Shown here: piece after piece, positions 34,001-47,843 of the stretch | Layout: each line of letters opens with the position of its first letter | How positions within the stretch are numbered: the first letter of the stretch is position 1 | Origin: Aphelocoma coerulescens | Lineage: Eukaryota; Chordata; Aves; Passeriformes; Corvidae | Reading direction: 5' to 3' | Assembly: GCF_041296385.1 (NCBI RefSeq) | Contig: NW_027184085.1 | Location: 52,171,109-52,235,108 of the forward strand | Length of the DNA stretch: 64,000 nt | Position numbers and translations under genes: made by a program | The notes under the pieces: generated by a model | What the model saw: the letters and a program-made list of their open reading frames with translations, nothing else | Database searches by the model: none | Told to the model about the DNA's origin: nothing

Positions 34001-37000
34001 TTGTATATGAACAAGAGAAACAATACTATGTCAGCTGGAAAACCTGCTGTCTGTGACTCCAGCTTAGTGGGAAACCAAATTTTGGGACCGTGTCATTCAT
34101 AAATTGTTAGACATGACAAATTCCAGAATGACTGCTGCCAATCCAGTGAGATCAAATCTTGTATGATTAGGTAAAATTAAATGGAGATCATGCATGGCTT
34201 ACTGTGAATACAGATATCTCCCTGAACTTTGATGTATACAGATATTGCAAATTTTTATATATGGTTTTCAAGAAAAAAGGTACAAATGTATTGTAGATTA
34301 ATTAATTAACGCAGCCCTTCAGAGCATGACACATGTAAGACTTAACATATTTACTAAGCTGTTTATACCAACAGCTACTGTTAAATAACAGCAGAGGTGG
34401 AATTAAATTCAATGAACTCTAAGCCAAGGCTGACAATTTATTCTCCCTTTGTCCTGAGGAGTCAACACAAGCTACTTGACTATAAGGGCATCTTGACTGT
34501 TGAAGCTTTATTATATTCCTGCCTACATATTTGTTGCTATTCAAGCATTGTCTTCTCTATTGCTCTCAAAAACCATAATAGCTACACTTATCTAGTCCTC
34601 TCTTCTTAAGGTGTCAATGTTGACTTCTTACAGCTGAAGTTTTAACCTGCATAAAACTGCATAATAAACCTACTCCAAATTAATTGTAATTTAATATCCT
34701 AATGGAATGTTACTGAGTCTTAAAGATTATGTTGAGCTCTTAAACTTTTATTTGTTTTCAAGAGGTGAAAGCTGTCATATAGGTCTGTGGTTGTCACACC
34801 AAAACACACTGGTTATATTTAATGCAGGAGCAGACATGAAGATAATCTCTAGCCTGCAGATAGTAAATCCCAGTTTTGAAAGCATGGCTACAGTGGAAAG
34901 CATGGCTACAGTGGTGCGAGTTTTGCCAAGGTAGTCACTGCAATATTGATAATCACTGCTTGTTTCAACTCTCAGTCAGTAATCACACAGTCTGAGTTAT
35001 GCTGCAAGGCTGTACAATACATTCTGCAAAGAAAGGTCTTGCATATTTTTACACTTCATCAGAGTCTAGTCCTGTCAAACAACTTGCTATCCTGTAATAA
35101 TTTGAAAATAATCCAAGTGATATACTAATCTGACTTCTTTTGTTGTAGTTTTCTTAATAGATCAAGAGAAACAAACACAAATTATGCTTCTGCCTCATAG
35201 TGCCCAAAATCAGTGGTAACACAGTGCTGTTTGTGATAGATTTTTCAAGTTGTTCCATCTTAAGAAAAAACATGTAGACTTGTTTGAATTTTATTTTAGG
35301 CAAAATCCAGAGACACTTCACAGGAAATAATAATTGAAGAATGGTGTTAAGATGATGACATTCACATGGTTTGGAGATGTCTAGGAAAGAAGTTGAAGTT
35401 AAAACTTTGACCTAAACATTTTTTTATGTAAGTACTTATGTTACAAGGGAACCATTTCTCACTTCTTGTAAAATCTCAACTACTATCAGGGCTGTCATTA
35501 TTTTGTTCAATATCTCTGTATTGCTATACAGGCATGACTAAGATATAGTTCACTTCTGAAGATATTTACAGGCTACTACTTTCTCTCTTGCCTTTTGATG
35601 GTTTAATGCTCATTAAAAACTCTCTCCAATGCTGCTGCTAAATCCAATATCAGTTTTCTTCTTCAGCCTCAGGGTTTTTCTCTTTGCTTTTTATTATTTT
35701 ATTTCTTTTCAGCTTGAAAATGCATCTTTAGAGTCTGCAGCTGTATAATGAATAACATAAGCAGTGGCAGGATTTTCATATATTCATTAGTATAATAATA
35801 ATAATATTTCCTGAAGGTATCAGGAATTTGCTTTAGCCTCAGACTAGTCGAAGTATCTTTGTCGATATTTAATCTCTATTGACTCATGGCTTGATTATAA
35901 TGCATAATGCTGACTACATCAATCTTCCCATAAAGCCTGGCTTCTGCTTCTGACAAAACTCTATTGACACATTTGATTCATCCTGGCGTTGCAACACTAA
36001 AAATCTGCTGAGATTTTCACACTCTATAAATTTGTATATGCTTTTGCCCTGAAAGGACATGTAGTAACATCTTGCTAGATTAACTGCTATATCTGTTTGT
36101 CCTTCTTTGTTTGAAATGCAAAAATGAAACAAAGAACAAATATAAAAAACCATGTGAGTAAATAGTATCTTCTCTTTTCAACAACTTCTCCTTCCTCATA
36201 GAAACCCAAAGAAAACCAAAGCCTTTTATTGCTTTTTTTTGGCATTAAAAAATGCTCCCCAGCGAAACATCTTGTCATGTGCTTAACTTTGTGATACTAT
36301 GAAGTTCCCTTTTGATTAGGTGTATGAATATCTGTTGAAAGCTTTTGTTGAGCTTTGTCCAGCTTGTTTGTAGTCTGAAGTATTATAAAGTAATATATTC
36401 TTTTGCTGTCTCATTTTTAAGAGGAAAATATATATTCCAAATTATATAAATGCATTAGTCAATTTTATTCATTTATTATTTTCCCTTTGGGGGTTTGATC
36501 CTTGAAGTCAGTTAATTTGCATGAAAAATACCACATGTTCACATGAACACACAGTTCATCAGAATGTCTCTGTTCTAAGGTTAGGATCAGGGGGTGGGTA
36601 TAGATGGGAATAGTCCAAAAAATCAAAAATATATTGCACAAGTATTAATATATGAAGAACTGATTTGTTAGATGAAAAAAAATTCAAAAGCAACAAGTTA
36701 AAACTAATAGGAGATAAATATGTTGCTGCCACAAGATATATTTGAACACATATCTCAGGCTTTCAGGTCAACTAGACCACTTAGTTATTGTAGTAAGTAT
36801 CTAATTATTCCCACAGTATGACATGAAATATGTAAATGAATATAAATAATTTTCATACTGGATAGGCTCTTGTATCATCACTTCTGGGTGAAGAATCAAC
36901 CAGTGTAATAAGCCTTTCCTCCTAGTGACTAGAACAGGGTAGACTACATCTAGGGCAAACTCATGGCTGGTCATTGTGAAAATTTTCATTAGCTCTTGTT

Positions 37001-38496
37001 TTTGTAAGTGAAAATATATTTGTTTTCTTACTAAAATATATTAATCCAGGTCTAGAGTAGCGGAAGTCTCCATGGAAAACAAGAAGCATGGCTTAAAAAC
37101 CAGTGAACATAGGCCGGGTTTTTTAATGTAGAATTTCATATCCTTTGAGAAAACAAGTGACTTTATGCCATGTGAAATAGAGTGAAATCCTGTTCCTGCT
37201 CATGGTAATGGGAAAGTTACTTGTTGTCCAGAGTTACATATTCCCTCAAAATTTATTTCATGTTTCCTGAATGTATTGTGAGCTATATATATGAAAATGG
37301 GTATGAAATTATCTGAATTTTGAATATAACATGCAAATTGCACCTGGAAAGCCAACTAACTACTTATTTTAAAGTGCGTTTATGAGGTTGAGGCTGAAAA
37401 TTCACTGCAGTTCTCATACAAGCATTTATAGATTTTCTGCAAGCTTAATCTTGTGTGTCAGCAACACGGTGACAGGCAGCAGTGAAAATGAGAGGGAATA
37501 TTTACGGTGGTTTTTTCTACCTTCTTTTTATAATGTTACTATTCTCTGACCTTCAGGGACACAGCCATTTGGCACTGTTGGATGAAGTAACAAAATGCCT
37601 CATACTCCAGGCAGGAAAGATAAATTTTGAAGTCTTAACTATTTGGGACTATACAGAAAAATTGTGTAGATTCTTATTTAACTTAATTCCATTCTTTTTT
37701 TTTTTTAATAAATAAATAAATGCAACGGGTACATATGTGACAATACAGATTTTTAATTTATACAATTAACATTGTAATAATGAAATACTGTTTTTAAAAT
37801 AAAACATGATCTCTGAATTAAGGGTTTCGGCTTATCTGTACACTGTAGTGTCCAGCCTGCATGTAAGGAGCAATTTATACTAATGTCATCCTGACTGCAG
37901 ATGATTTTCTTTTTATCTTGAAGACTATCAGTTTAAACAATTTAAATATATATTGGTTTGCTGTAATGTTCTAAATTTGTGTTTTGATGTCATAAACACA
38001 CTTGGCAAACTGTTCTCTGAGGAGTGAACATTTATTTTCAGCCAGAAAGAAGAGCTGCATGCATAGGGGGGGCTCCTGCCATACATAGGTGTCTGGGGAA
38101 GTCCAAATTTTGGGGGCAGATGAACTGGTGAGAATATAATCTGGCCCTGAAAAAGTAAAATTGTGAGAGGATATTGTTTTCAACTGGTAACTGCTGAAGT
38201 AGGGGAGCTAACACCAAGCATATCCAGTTTCAATGTAGAATCTGCTGGATGGTCTACGCAAAGCATGGGCTAAGATTGAGGGTGACATAGGATATGGGTG
38301 AATGCCCAAGAACTGGAAGCACAGCACACCCTTGAATTTACCTATAGTTACTTGGTTTTAGGACGTTCTGAAACTTTAAAAAATTAAGGGGTTATCCAAA
38401 GCCTACAGATCCCACAAGTGATGTTTTACAAGGAAAAGGAGGAGGAATTATAATTTCTCCATACATGGGAATGGTCTGATGTTACTCCAGCAAAAT
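34001..38496. other. Non-coding AT-rich DNA
   Basis: No gene recognised. It holds an 18-bp tandem duplication at 34878-34913, an ATA/AAT microsatellite near 35795 and a T-rich/AATAAATAAATA patch near 37698-37722. Confidence 0.5.
34878..34913. repeat. Perfect 18-bp tandem duplication
   Basis: GAAAGCATGGCTACAGTG occurs twice head to tail with no mismatch. Such perfect short duplications are usually recent replication slips. Confidence 0.85.
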
Positions 38497-38576
38497 TAGA
38501 ATAGAATAGAATAGAATAGAATAGAATAGAATAGAATAGAATAGAATAGAATAGAATAGAATAGAATAGAATAGAA
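38497..38576. repeat. (TAGAA)16 microsatellite at a CR1 tail
   Basis: Sixteen perfect copies of TAGAA (80 bp). It directly abuts the 3' end of the antisense CR1 at 38577, whose family normally ends in a few copies of an ATTCTATG-type repeat. The array is therefore an expansion and shift of the LINE's own 3' terminal repeat. Its purity suggests recent or ongoing length change. Confidence 0.92.
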
Positions 38577-38970
38577 TAATTTCAGTTGGAACTTACAACA
38601 ATTATCCTGTCCAACTGCCTAACCACTTCACAGGAGTGATCTAAATTTAAAGCATGTTTTCAAGAGCACTGTCCAAATACTTTGGCCACTGACAGGTTTG
38701 GGGTATCAAAAAACTTTCAAAGAAGCTTTTTCCAGTGTTTGATCACCCTCATGGTAAAAGATACATTTATGAATGTCCAGTCTCAACTTCCACTGGTGCA
38801 ACTTTTAACAATTCCCATGTCTTATCATTGGATCCCAGGCAGAGGAGCTCAGCGCCTCGGTCTCCAGGTTCTTCCCTCAGGAAGCTGCAGAGAGCAATGA
38901 GGCTGTCCTTCAGTCACTTTTCCTCCAAATGAAACAAAAGCAGTGTCCTCAGCTCCTCATAGAACACAAC
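38577..38970 (-). mobile_element. CR1 3' end, antisense
   Basis: Read on the minus strand this is a CR1 3' terminus. Plus-strand landmarks are CAGTTGGAACTTACAACAAT at the tail side, TTTTCCAGTGTTTGATCACC, TCATGGTAAAAGAT, TGTCCAGTCTCAACTTCC, GAAGCTGCAGAGAGCAATGA and CTCAGCTCCTCATAG. It codes for a decayed end of ORF2 and the 3' UTR, and is 5'-truncated, the usual fate of CR1. Confidence 0.8.
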
Positions 38971-41900
38971 ATAGATTTTGGGGTTGAACTCTAGAAACCA
39001 GCTCTTGGAAGCAGAAATGAATACTGTAGAGAAAGAGGCAAGTCTCATATTTCAGACCTAAGTACTAATTGAACAGAAAAAGGAAATAACTGAGGTAAGA
39101 GTTCTGTGCTGAGGGGAGATCCTGGCAGATTTCATTTGTTCTGAAGAGGAAAGAAGGCTGAAGTAGCTTGTGTACAGATAAATATGAACAGCTATGCTTG
39201 GTTGAGACCAGCAGACTCACAATTGTACCCATCAAAGGAGCTGAGCCAGGCTTGAAAGGTACCTGAAAGCAGAAAAACAGAGGAAATTATTAGTTTAATT
39301 CAGCAACATAAAAAATGGGAACAAAGTAAAAGGGATTAAGATGGAAACCTGACAGAATATCTAATATAGCAAGATGCAGATTTTGTAGGAAAAAGTCAGT
39401 TACTGGACCGAAAGTGGAAGATTATACAGTTAAAAAGTTAAAACATCAGACAAGTGGGACAACTTTTTAAAAGTATGCAGTAGTCATGCTTAGACAGGCA
39501 ATAGGTATGTGAAGTGCAACAGAAATTTCCATCCTGTACTTGTAAGAGACCTTCATTTGCAGGGCAATGTACATTGTAGATTCTGACACAATATGTGGTC
39601 TGTTTAAACAGATCAAACACAAAATATTATGTTCTGTTATGTCCCTACATACATGGGTCATATTTATTTTGAAATAAAAGAGAAAAAGGAGTGTAATTTG
39701 AATGTTTTGTATATGTATATAAATGAAGACACATTAAAACACTGGGCTAATATATAAAACCAAATATTTTTCCAGCAATTAGAATATTTTAAGGAATACT
39801 TTTCAACAATCTTGGTATCTTTATGACAGCATTGTTATATACACGTTGAACTCTAGAAGCATTGATGTCAGTTTTATGAAACCCTTGCTTCTGAGCTTTG
39901 AGTTTTAAAAAATAGAAGCCTATAAACATCACAGAAATACACCTCCTGCTTAGGGCTTCAGCTGCTATTCTTAGATCATAAAAAAATATTGATCTCTGCA
40001 AGAAACTGCTGCTGTTTTGCTAAAGTTTGCATAAGTTTCTTATGTAAATTAACACACCAAGAACACTGCAGTAAAAATTAAAATGAACTCTCAGTATTTT
40101 GATGCACCTGTTGGCAACTTCTTTTTAATGTATTTTATACCTAAACCTTTTGTTTTCAATGGTCAATTCTCACATTCTAACTTTTTATTTCCAATGGTCA
40201 ATATGTTTTTACAATCTTTAATGGCTGTACTGGTCTGCTGCTTCTAATATATCAAAATCTGATTTCAGAAATCTCTTTTTACTTGCCAGATGGCTAGAAT
40301 ACTTTAGTTTATTTATCCATGTCTTGGGAAATATAACTTGAAGGATGGTACAACTTTGGTTTCCTTGGAAGACAAAGAGGACCTTATTTGGAGAAGTTTA
40401 GTTGTGAAAAAATGAGTGAAACTCAAGTATTTTTTCCAATCACTCTAGTTTCTGTTCAAATTGTACCAAGATTCCCAGCTTTAAGGACTATCCTTAGAAT
40501 CTTAAGATGTGAAGAACAGGTTTCAGCTCTTTCAGCCCTCAATCATGTAAGCTGTACAAGATATTGCAAGAAACTATACCTCAAGCTAAAGCCTACTAAG
40601 GCTGTTAAAAGAATCCTTATTGCTTATGGACACAGAACAGAGTGTCAGTGCTGCTGACAGCTCGGCACGCCTGGCACTGGGACATATTTGCAGCAGTATT
40701 GCTGCTAGGAGTTAAAGGAAAGCAAGATTTTATCACAGAAGAGCGAGGCATATGCTTAAAGAGAGCAATCACTGGAACCAGCCGAGGTGCTAATAGGGAC
40801 CAGAGGGTAACAGCTCTGAGACTTCAGGAGTGGAGCCAACATTCAGGAGTTAAATATCGTTTTGAAATAGGTGTCTGACCTCTGAGACCTGACCATGTCA
40901 GTCATGCCACATCTTTGGCTGAAACAAGGAACAGTGATTAATGACAGAGAATGAACATTTGACTTAATGCACCTGATCCACCTCAACACATAATACTGTC
41001 AGAATCTCTGACTGCAGGGGTTTGATCTGTTTAATTCTGAGACTACATATTGGTTTCTTTAAATTTATTGTAAGTGGTTTTTTAATTCCTTACACCAGTT
41101 ATTTTCTTTCCAGATTCACTCTCTCATAAAATTTCATATGTTTTTATTCAAAATAAATCCTATTTATACTTTCCCAATCAGCTGAAAATAAAGTATATTT
41201 ATGTCTATACCTGCAGCTCACTCCTGTTTGTTGGCTATAAATGCAAAACTATATGTCATCCTTGCATTGCCTGTTTGTTGATCCCCAGTTGTTTTCCACA
41301 TCATTGTTGATTAATTCTAGATTTAGAACCTTGTTACTTTTAAAACCTCCCAATTTTCACATTTTCCAGGAAAATTTAAGCATAAAGAAAACCATTCAAA
41401 TGTTTGAAACAGATGTGTTTCAATCAGTGAAAATCCACGCACAAGGTGCAATTGTGCCTTCCTGAACTAAGTGACATAATGAGAAAAGGATACTGGAGAT
41501 TCTTGCAGATCTTGCATGGCAGTATGGATTTTTAAATTAATTTTTTAGAAAGGAAGCCATAAAAGAAAAAGTGACACCAGATTCAGTCACCCCTACTCAT
41601 GCTCCATTCCAGAGCATTTTAGTCACCTACTGCAGCCCAAGTGGATATGACAATAAAAGAGAATTATCTCTTGTCATATCAAGGATACCAGGATACTTGG
41701 CATTTAATATTCTTGCTTCGCCTCACATATGAGGCTGGATTGAACAAGTACTGCAGCAGATGCTCATTCTGCTGCTATGGAAAATAAAAGCAATGTGCTG
41801 AATTTAAAGTGAGGACCACTATAAGGTAATAAGACTATACTTCAATTTTCCCATGTGCATAAATAATACAAGGAATTAGTCTACTTCTGGATGTTTATAT

Positions 41901-43500
41901 CTTCTTTTTAAAAGCTAGCATACAATATTAATGCAAAAGACCTGGGTCAGTTCAGGCTTCACAATGTTAGAAAGGAAAGACATTATTTGGGATTAAGAAA
42001 ATATTTCTAGAAATTCATATCCTATACTTCATACTTATGATGGAAAGAAAAGAGATGCATAGACAGTCAGAAAATACAACTATTTTAATGAGCAAGAGCA
42101 AGGAAGGGAGAGAAATATGAAGAGAACTCCCTAGTCACATAATATTAATAATTTCTTTTAAAGAAATGAGAAACAAAGAAACACTCACACAAAGAAAAAA
42201 AAATTAAAAAGTAAAAAAAAAAAAAAAGAAAAGGATGGACCCAGGATTCTATACATGGAAAACTACTTCTTCAAAACACTGTACACAGAAAAATCTATAT
42301 CAAACTTGTATCTTGTCTGTTGAACAGAACTTGAATTGTTCGTGCACTGAGAAGTTTGATTAGGTAGTGGTCATGTGGAATTTTCCATCAAGAGGAAGTA
42401 TGAAAGCAAGACCTATTTAATGACAAGATAATTTGATAGTGTGAACCTTACTCAGGTCTAATTTCTGTGAAATATATAAAGGAAACAGAGTAAGATTACA
42501 ATATATTTTTATAAGGGGGAAAACAAGTTTTAGGAATATTTGGTTATATTTCTTTCTGACTTGTCTTAGGTCAAGTAAAGGCACTGGTCTATCTAAAAAG
42601 GGTTGCAAAAAGTACTATGGAAGTAGCATTATACATACAGTCCTCTCTTGCACAAATCTTGCACCCTTCTTGATGCAAAAACCTGAAAAGTAAAGGAAAC
42701 TGGTCATTCAAAAGGTGACAAACAAACATCTTGATTTCATCAAGATTGATTTTGGTTCTCTTTCAAATAATGTAAAGAAAAAAATATCTCATTAGATAGA
42801 AGGAATTAAAACTTCTGAAACTAGTAATACATAACTGGTTTTGAGTAGTTTAGCTGTCTGTGGAAAATGGATCTGTTGACACTTGTTGAAAATATGTTGA
42901 GGGAAATTTCCTTGCAGGTATTACAGCCTGGGGTAGAACTCACGGTAGACACAATTTCCACCATCAGACAACAAATCTGGCTGCAGGAAGGCTGATATGC
43001 CCTAGTCCAAAAATTTCTGCCTAATAGCAACTGATGTATGTAGAAGAATGGATATTAGCTATCATCAGAATCAGAACTACAATAATCAGGAGCTACAAAT
43101 GTATACATAATTGACAATATTTACTCACTTATACTTCCTTAGAATGAGTTAAAAATACCCTAACTTTGGGAGTGGTCTCATCCACCTTTTGGGTTTTTTT
43201 TCCCTCCAGAAATAAAATGTCATCAACAAACTGACACTATACAACTTCATTTCCACAGTGAAACTGAAGAGTCTACATTTCTTTGAAACTAGGAGAATTA
43301 TTTCAGTATTGGATAACTGTAATTCCAGTCCAGAGACATTATTAAACCCCCTAATCCACAGTTAATATATATAGCTGTTGAGTCAGTAGAAAGATTCACA
43401 GATTCATTTTAATGCTGTATTTCAAAAAATATATGTGAGTAAAAAGTGGATATAAACAACCAAGTACATCAGTATATATTTCCCAATATTTGCAAAGTAG
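38971..43500. other. Non-coding AT-rich DNA
   Basis: No gene recognised. A-rich runs lie at 42190-42227. Frames of 60-89 codons (for example 40388-40657 plus) show no domain. Confidence 0.5.
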
Positions 43501-46500
43501 GGTTTCAATTTCTTACACTTACCTGTAATGTTTATGCATTTTACAGATATTGAGAGATCAGATTTCCTTCACAAAATTAAAGTCATTAAAAGTCTACAAC
43601 AGAGCACTTGATTAAAAGTATCTTAATTTATCATGACTGATGCCCTCATTCTATTTATTGGTAGCACAGGCTCCTGTATTGGCCAAAAAAAGTTTCATTA
43701 TATATCTGTGTCTCTAAACACGGTTGTGTTTGTGTGCAATTATTGGAAAAGTGAAAAGAGGAATTATTGATCTTCATATCCTGATATTTGTAAGAATACA
43801 GCATAAGGAAGGATCTATGCATGCTTGAAAGAGAAATAAAAATAATATTCTATTATTCCCCCATTCTGATTATCTGGGGTTTTTTGATCTGAATTCCCCT
43901 ACTGTTTCCTCTTTTTTTTTTTTTTTTCCCATAGATTCAGATTGTATTTCCTGAAATCTTCTTCTAAATTTTAATATGATAAGAAAAAAAAAATTAAATC
44001 ACAGAGGGAAAGTATCACATATATTAAAAAACCCCTTTATTAACTAGTCAGCATTAGTGAAGTCTAGCAGCACAGAATTGCCGTAAGAAATTTATATATA
44101 ATTCATAGAATTTAAATATATTTGAGAAGTATTAGTCTCAATAGACACTATGAAAACAGAAAGAGAAACTAATTTCAGGGAGTATAACTCAGAATTATCT
44201 ATCCTAGGTATTCATAACATTTTCATCTTTCATTATGATTTAACTATATTATGTGTCTGATAATTTTGAGGAGAACAGCAGAAGGGATGACAACCAGTCC
44301 AGTCTTTTGCTCAAGGTGGAAATTCTGCTTACACTAACATTCTGAGTCTCACCAAGGAAATTCTTCACAATAATAGTGACAGTAGGATAAATAGTAAGCT
44401 GTCATTTTATATGTGTACTAAATCCTTATTTGATCCTCCAATGAAAATGTGACTTAATGGAGACACATTGACAAAGCAAACACTAAATATTCACTGTGTG
44501 TCATTATTTAACACAGGTTTTTCTTTAGATATGATGCATTGGGACTCTTCAGTCCTTAGTGACCCCCAAACTAGCACTTCAATTTGTGTGTAGAAATAGT
44601 GAGATGTCAGTATTTTGCATTGAGTTGTCACATAAAACACTTTGTTTTACCTAAGTTTTCAAAGTCAAAATCACTCTTGCAACCAATGGAGTATTGCATG
44701 AGAAAAGAGGAAATTTAAGAGAGCATAATTTTTCTCTTTGCATGGTGATTTCTTTGTTAATTGACATCTTTTCTTTCAGCATGTCTGTATTCTCGGTTAG
44801 AGAATACATTTTTTTTTTTCACAGGGAGACATTATTTTTGTAGATTAAATAACTTTGCTATATTCATGGAGATCCATGCCTGCAAACACAAATATTCACA
44901 TTCAATCTCTTGCTTCTCTCTGCTTAACCCTCTATTCATGTAGTTCACAGTCACCTGATTATAAATTATCAATTATCACACATTGGAAAAGCTTTGATAC
45001 TGAATAGACACATCAGAAACAGAGAATTTAAAAGTGAATTTGGGGAAATCTTGACCCCTTCATTGGAAATGCATCTATAACCATGCAAATCTTCATTAAA
45101 TTGCATTGTATTTGCAAAATTTTGTCCAAGACAAAATTTCAAGATTTATGGACAAAATCCAGATATCTAAAACATTGAATTTATTTAGCTAGGCATTTTC
45201 ACGTGGCTGAAAACAGATGGTATTGTCTCTAACTCCTGATTTGCACTTTCTCAAAGAAATGGGAAGAGCAGGAAATGTATCTTTATCTTCCAGAGCTCTA
45301 AGTTTATGGTTTTCCCACACGCATCATAAACATTAAAAATTTTTAAATAAGGTGTAATATGTACCTATCCTCTTCTTATATTCTGTCTCTTAATAGGTTC
45401 TGTACCTTTTAAGCACTTCTCAGCCTCCTTTGTTTATTGACACATATTGAATCCATATGAAACTGGAATATGGCTTATAACTCTTTTTAGCAACCATCAC
45501 CTTGTTAATTGATAATTGACAATGGCAAATATGTTCACTAAGATTTATCTTCTAAAGATACCAATGGATATGATAACTTCTGTGTGGAAATAATGGTTTT
45601 TTATGCTGTAATATTGTTTATATCATGTCAGATGACATAACAAAAATGCACATAGCAATTGAGAACAATGTTTGAGTTTTACTTTTAGGTGATGGCAGGA
45701 TGACTTTGCAAAACTATTTCTGACATGTCTAAATTAATTTATATAGTCAATCTGCTAGCAGCATATGAAAAAGCAGTTTCCTGGGATGAAAGAATATGAA
45801 ACTTATTTTATGAAACATAAACCAATTCTTATATTGCAATATATTTAACTATAGCATTAGGGGGATGCCCCCTGACAACACTTAGGACAAGTTGACTGTA
45901 TAAAATACTGATTAAATTCAGCTCAAAAAAATGGTGTAGAGACACTGTTTTACCTTCATGAGGTAAATTTTCACTTGGTCAGCTTAACTTAAAAGACAGT
46001 TTTGCTTTTTTTGCCAAAATATTTACAAACATTTTTGCTTGCTTTTTCAGTCATTATGTGCCTTACAGGTTTTACAGTGGTGACTACGAACAGATGCATA
46101 CCCATTTTTATTGTTATTTTTCAGTAAAATTTTTGGTAACTTGACACTATACTGGAATAAGATTTGCACCTTATTCATTGACCTTTCCTCGGCTTGTGAC
46201 ATTTTTTGTTTAAGTTTTTCTGACTCATGCTGTAACTGGAAAATAATTTGAGTAGCAGTAATAATTCTTCAGTGAGTGTTGTATTTATGCCCATGGTTCA
46301 CCTTTGGTACTAATACCTAAAGGTACTTCAACAGAGTAAGCTAAATTTCGTCTTCCAGTCTCCTCTCTTCTCTCTCGTGTGTCAGACTGCAGATATCACA
46401 CGTTCCTATTGCTCATCTGAAAACTTCATTAGTCTGTGAGCTTAGTCTGTGCCTCATGTACTAGTGTGTGCCCACAAGCTGATGTAAGTACGTCATGTCT

Positions 46501-47712
46501 GGCAATTTTTGGTCTGGTGGGATTTACAGGCAAGGTTGATTTAAAAACAGTCTTATTGGCAAAAGGATGAAGAAAGAACCTCAGTCTACAGTCCATCTGT
46601 AGATTACAGCATCGTGCAACTGGAAGAGTGTCACAAGCTGGTACATAAAAATAATATATAAATATATAAATGTATATATATGTACACACACACACATACA
46701 TATATATGAAATATTTCAATAGTTGCATCAACCATTTCCAGCTTAGAAAGGTAGATATTAATATTCTGAGAAATCTTCAGGTATGACCAAGCAACTTTCA
46801 TTAAAAAAAAAAATAGGATGGAAGATTTTCCACCAAGAAGCTCCAGTTATGGAATTTAGAATAGATTTAATTAGTTTTGGGCTCTCTATCAGCTTCCTTT
46901 TGTTTTGGAAAGAATGTTCATTTTTTCCTTCTTTTTATGAACTGAAAGAAAAGGCTGTTTTTCCTCTCATAAAACAGAACAAAAGGGTTTCCTATTTCTT
47001 TCTGGGAAATTTAAAATTAACAGGCTTTAGAGATTGTTTGAAAGTAAAACTACGTAGGAATATTTTATTCTCTCTTTATTCAACCAAAATGCAGATATAC
47101 AGGAAATGGCTAAAAGGGTTTAGTGATTGCAAGGGGTTTTAAATATTGATGAATAACATTAGAACTATTGATTTTCATACAATAACTTTTTATTTGCATA
47201 TGATTTCCTCATGGAAACAGTAATATTTTGATTACAGGATTTTCAGGGTTTCTCCAATACACCTGTGAAACTATTCTTATCTCCACCCACCCACATTTGT
47301 CTCTTTAACTGACTGTTGGATCATACCACAAAAATACTGGTCTCCTTTAAGTTTAAATGGGGTATTTTATTCCGTGGGAGATGCCTTAAGCACTTTTTCT
47401 AAGTCAGTTGCAGATGTGGTGATGACTCAATTCAGTCCTAGCAATGTAGAAGGAATAGCAGGTCTGGATAGAAGACAAACAAAGAATACTGTACATGTGC
47501 ACAGAGAAGTGGCAGCAGTAGTGACTGCATCTAGTTACTGTAGACTGAGTCCAGATTTTTGGCTCTGCTGAGACAGCATTGCGTTGTTTTGTTGAACAAC
47601 TGGAAGCTAGAAAGTCTTATATTCCCATTTCTACAGAGTGTGAGGAGGTTCAAAGAATCTGCTAGGAAGGACAACAGTTTATACAGTATTCCTATGGTTT
47701 TGCAAAACAATT
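43501..47712. other. Non-coding AT-rich DNA with simple repeats
   Basis: No gene recognised. A 16-nt T run lies at 43912-43927 and a mixed (TA)n/(CA)n microsatellite at 46645-46708. The 119-codon frame at 46783-47142 is AT-rich, begins beside an A run and has no recognisable domain. Confidence 0.5.
46645..46708. repeat. Compound (TA)n/(CA)n microsatellite
   Basis: Alternating TA, ATATATAA and CACACACACA words over about 60 bp. It also accounts for the Tyr/Ile/Val-rich frame read across it on the minus strand. Confidence 0.8.
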
Positions 47713-47843
47713 TAGAATCACAGAATCATGGAATCGTAGAGCATCCCAAGCTGGAAAGGACACCTAAGGATTCTCAAGACCAGCTCCCTGTTTCCTGCAG
47801 GATTACTTGAAAGTAAATTGCATAACTAAGATCATTGTCCAGA
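47713..47843 (-). mobile_element. CR1 3' end, antisense, left part (split by an LTR)
   Basis: Starts AATCACAGAATCATGGAATC, the reverse of the CR1 terminal repeat, then the reverse of the 3' UTR. It breaks off at CCAGA and resumes at 49245 after the inserted LTR. Confidence 0.8.

Noticed and set aside
46429..46731. 100-codon ORF with a Tyr/Ile-rich stretch resembling a membrane segment.
   Set aside because: The hydrophobic stretch is the translation of the TA/CA microsatellite.
46783..47142. 119-codon ORF, Lys/Phe-rich.
   Set aside because: AT-rich composition, begins beside an A run, no recognisable domain or exon structure.
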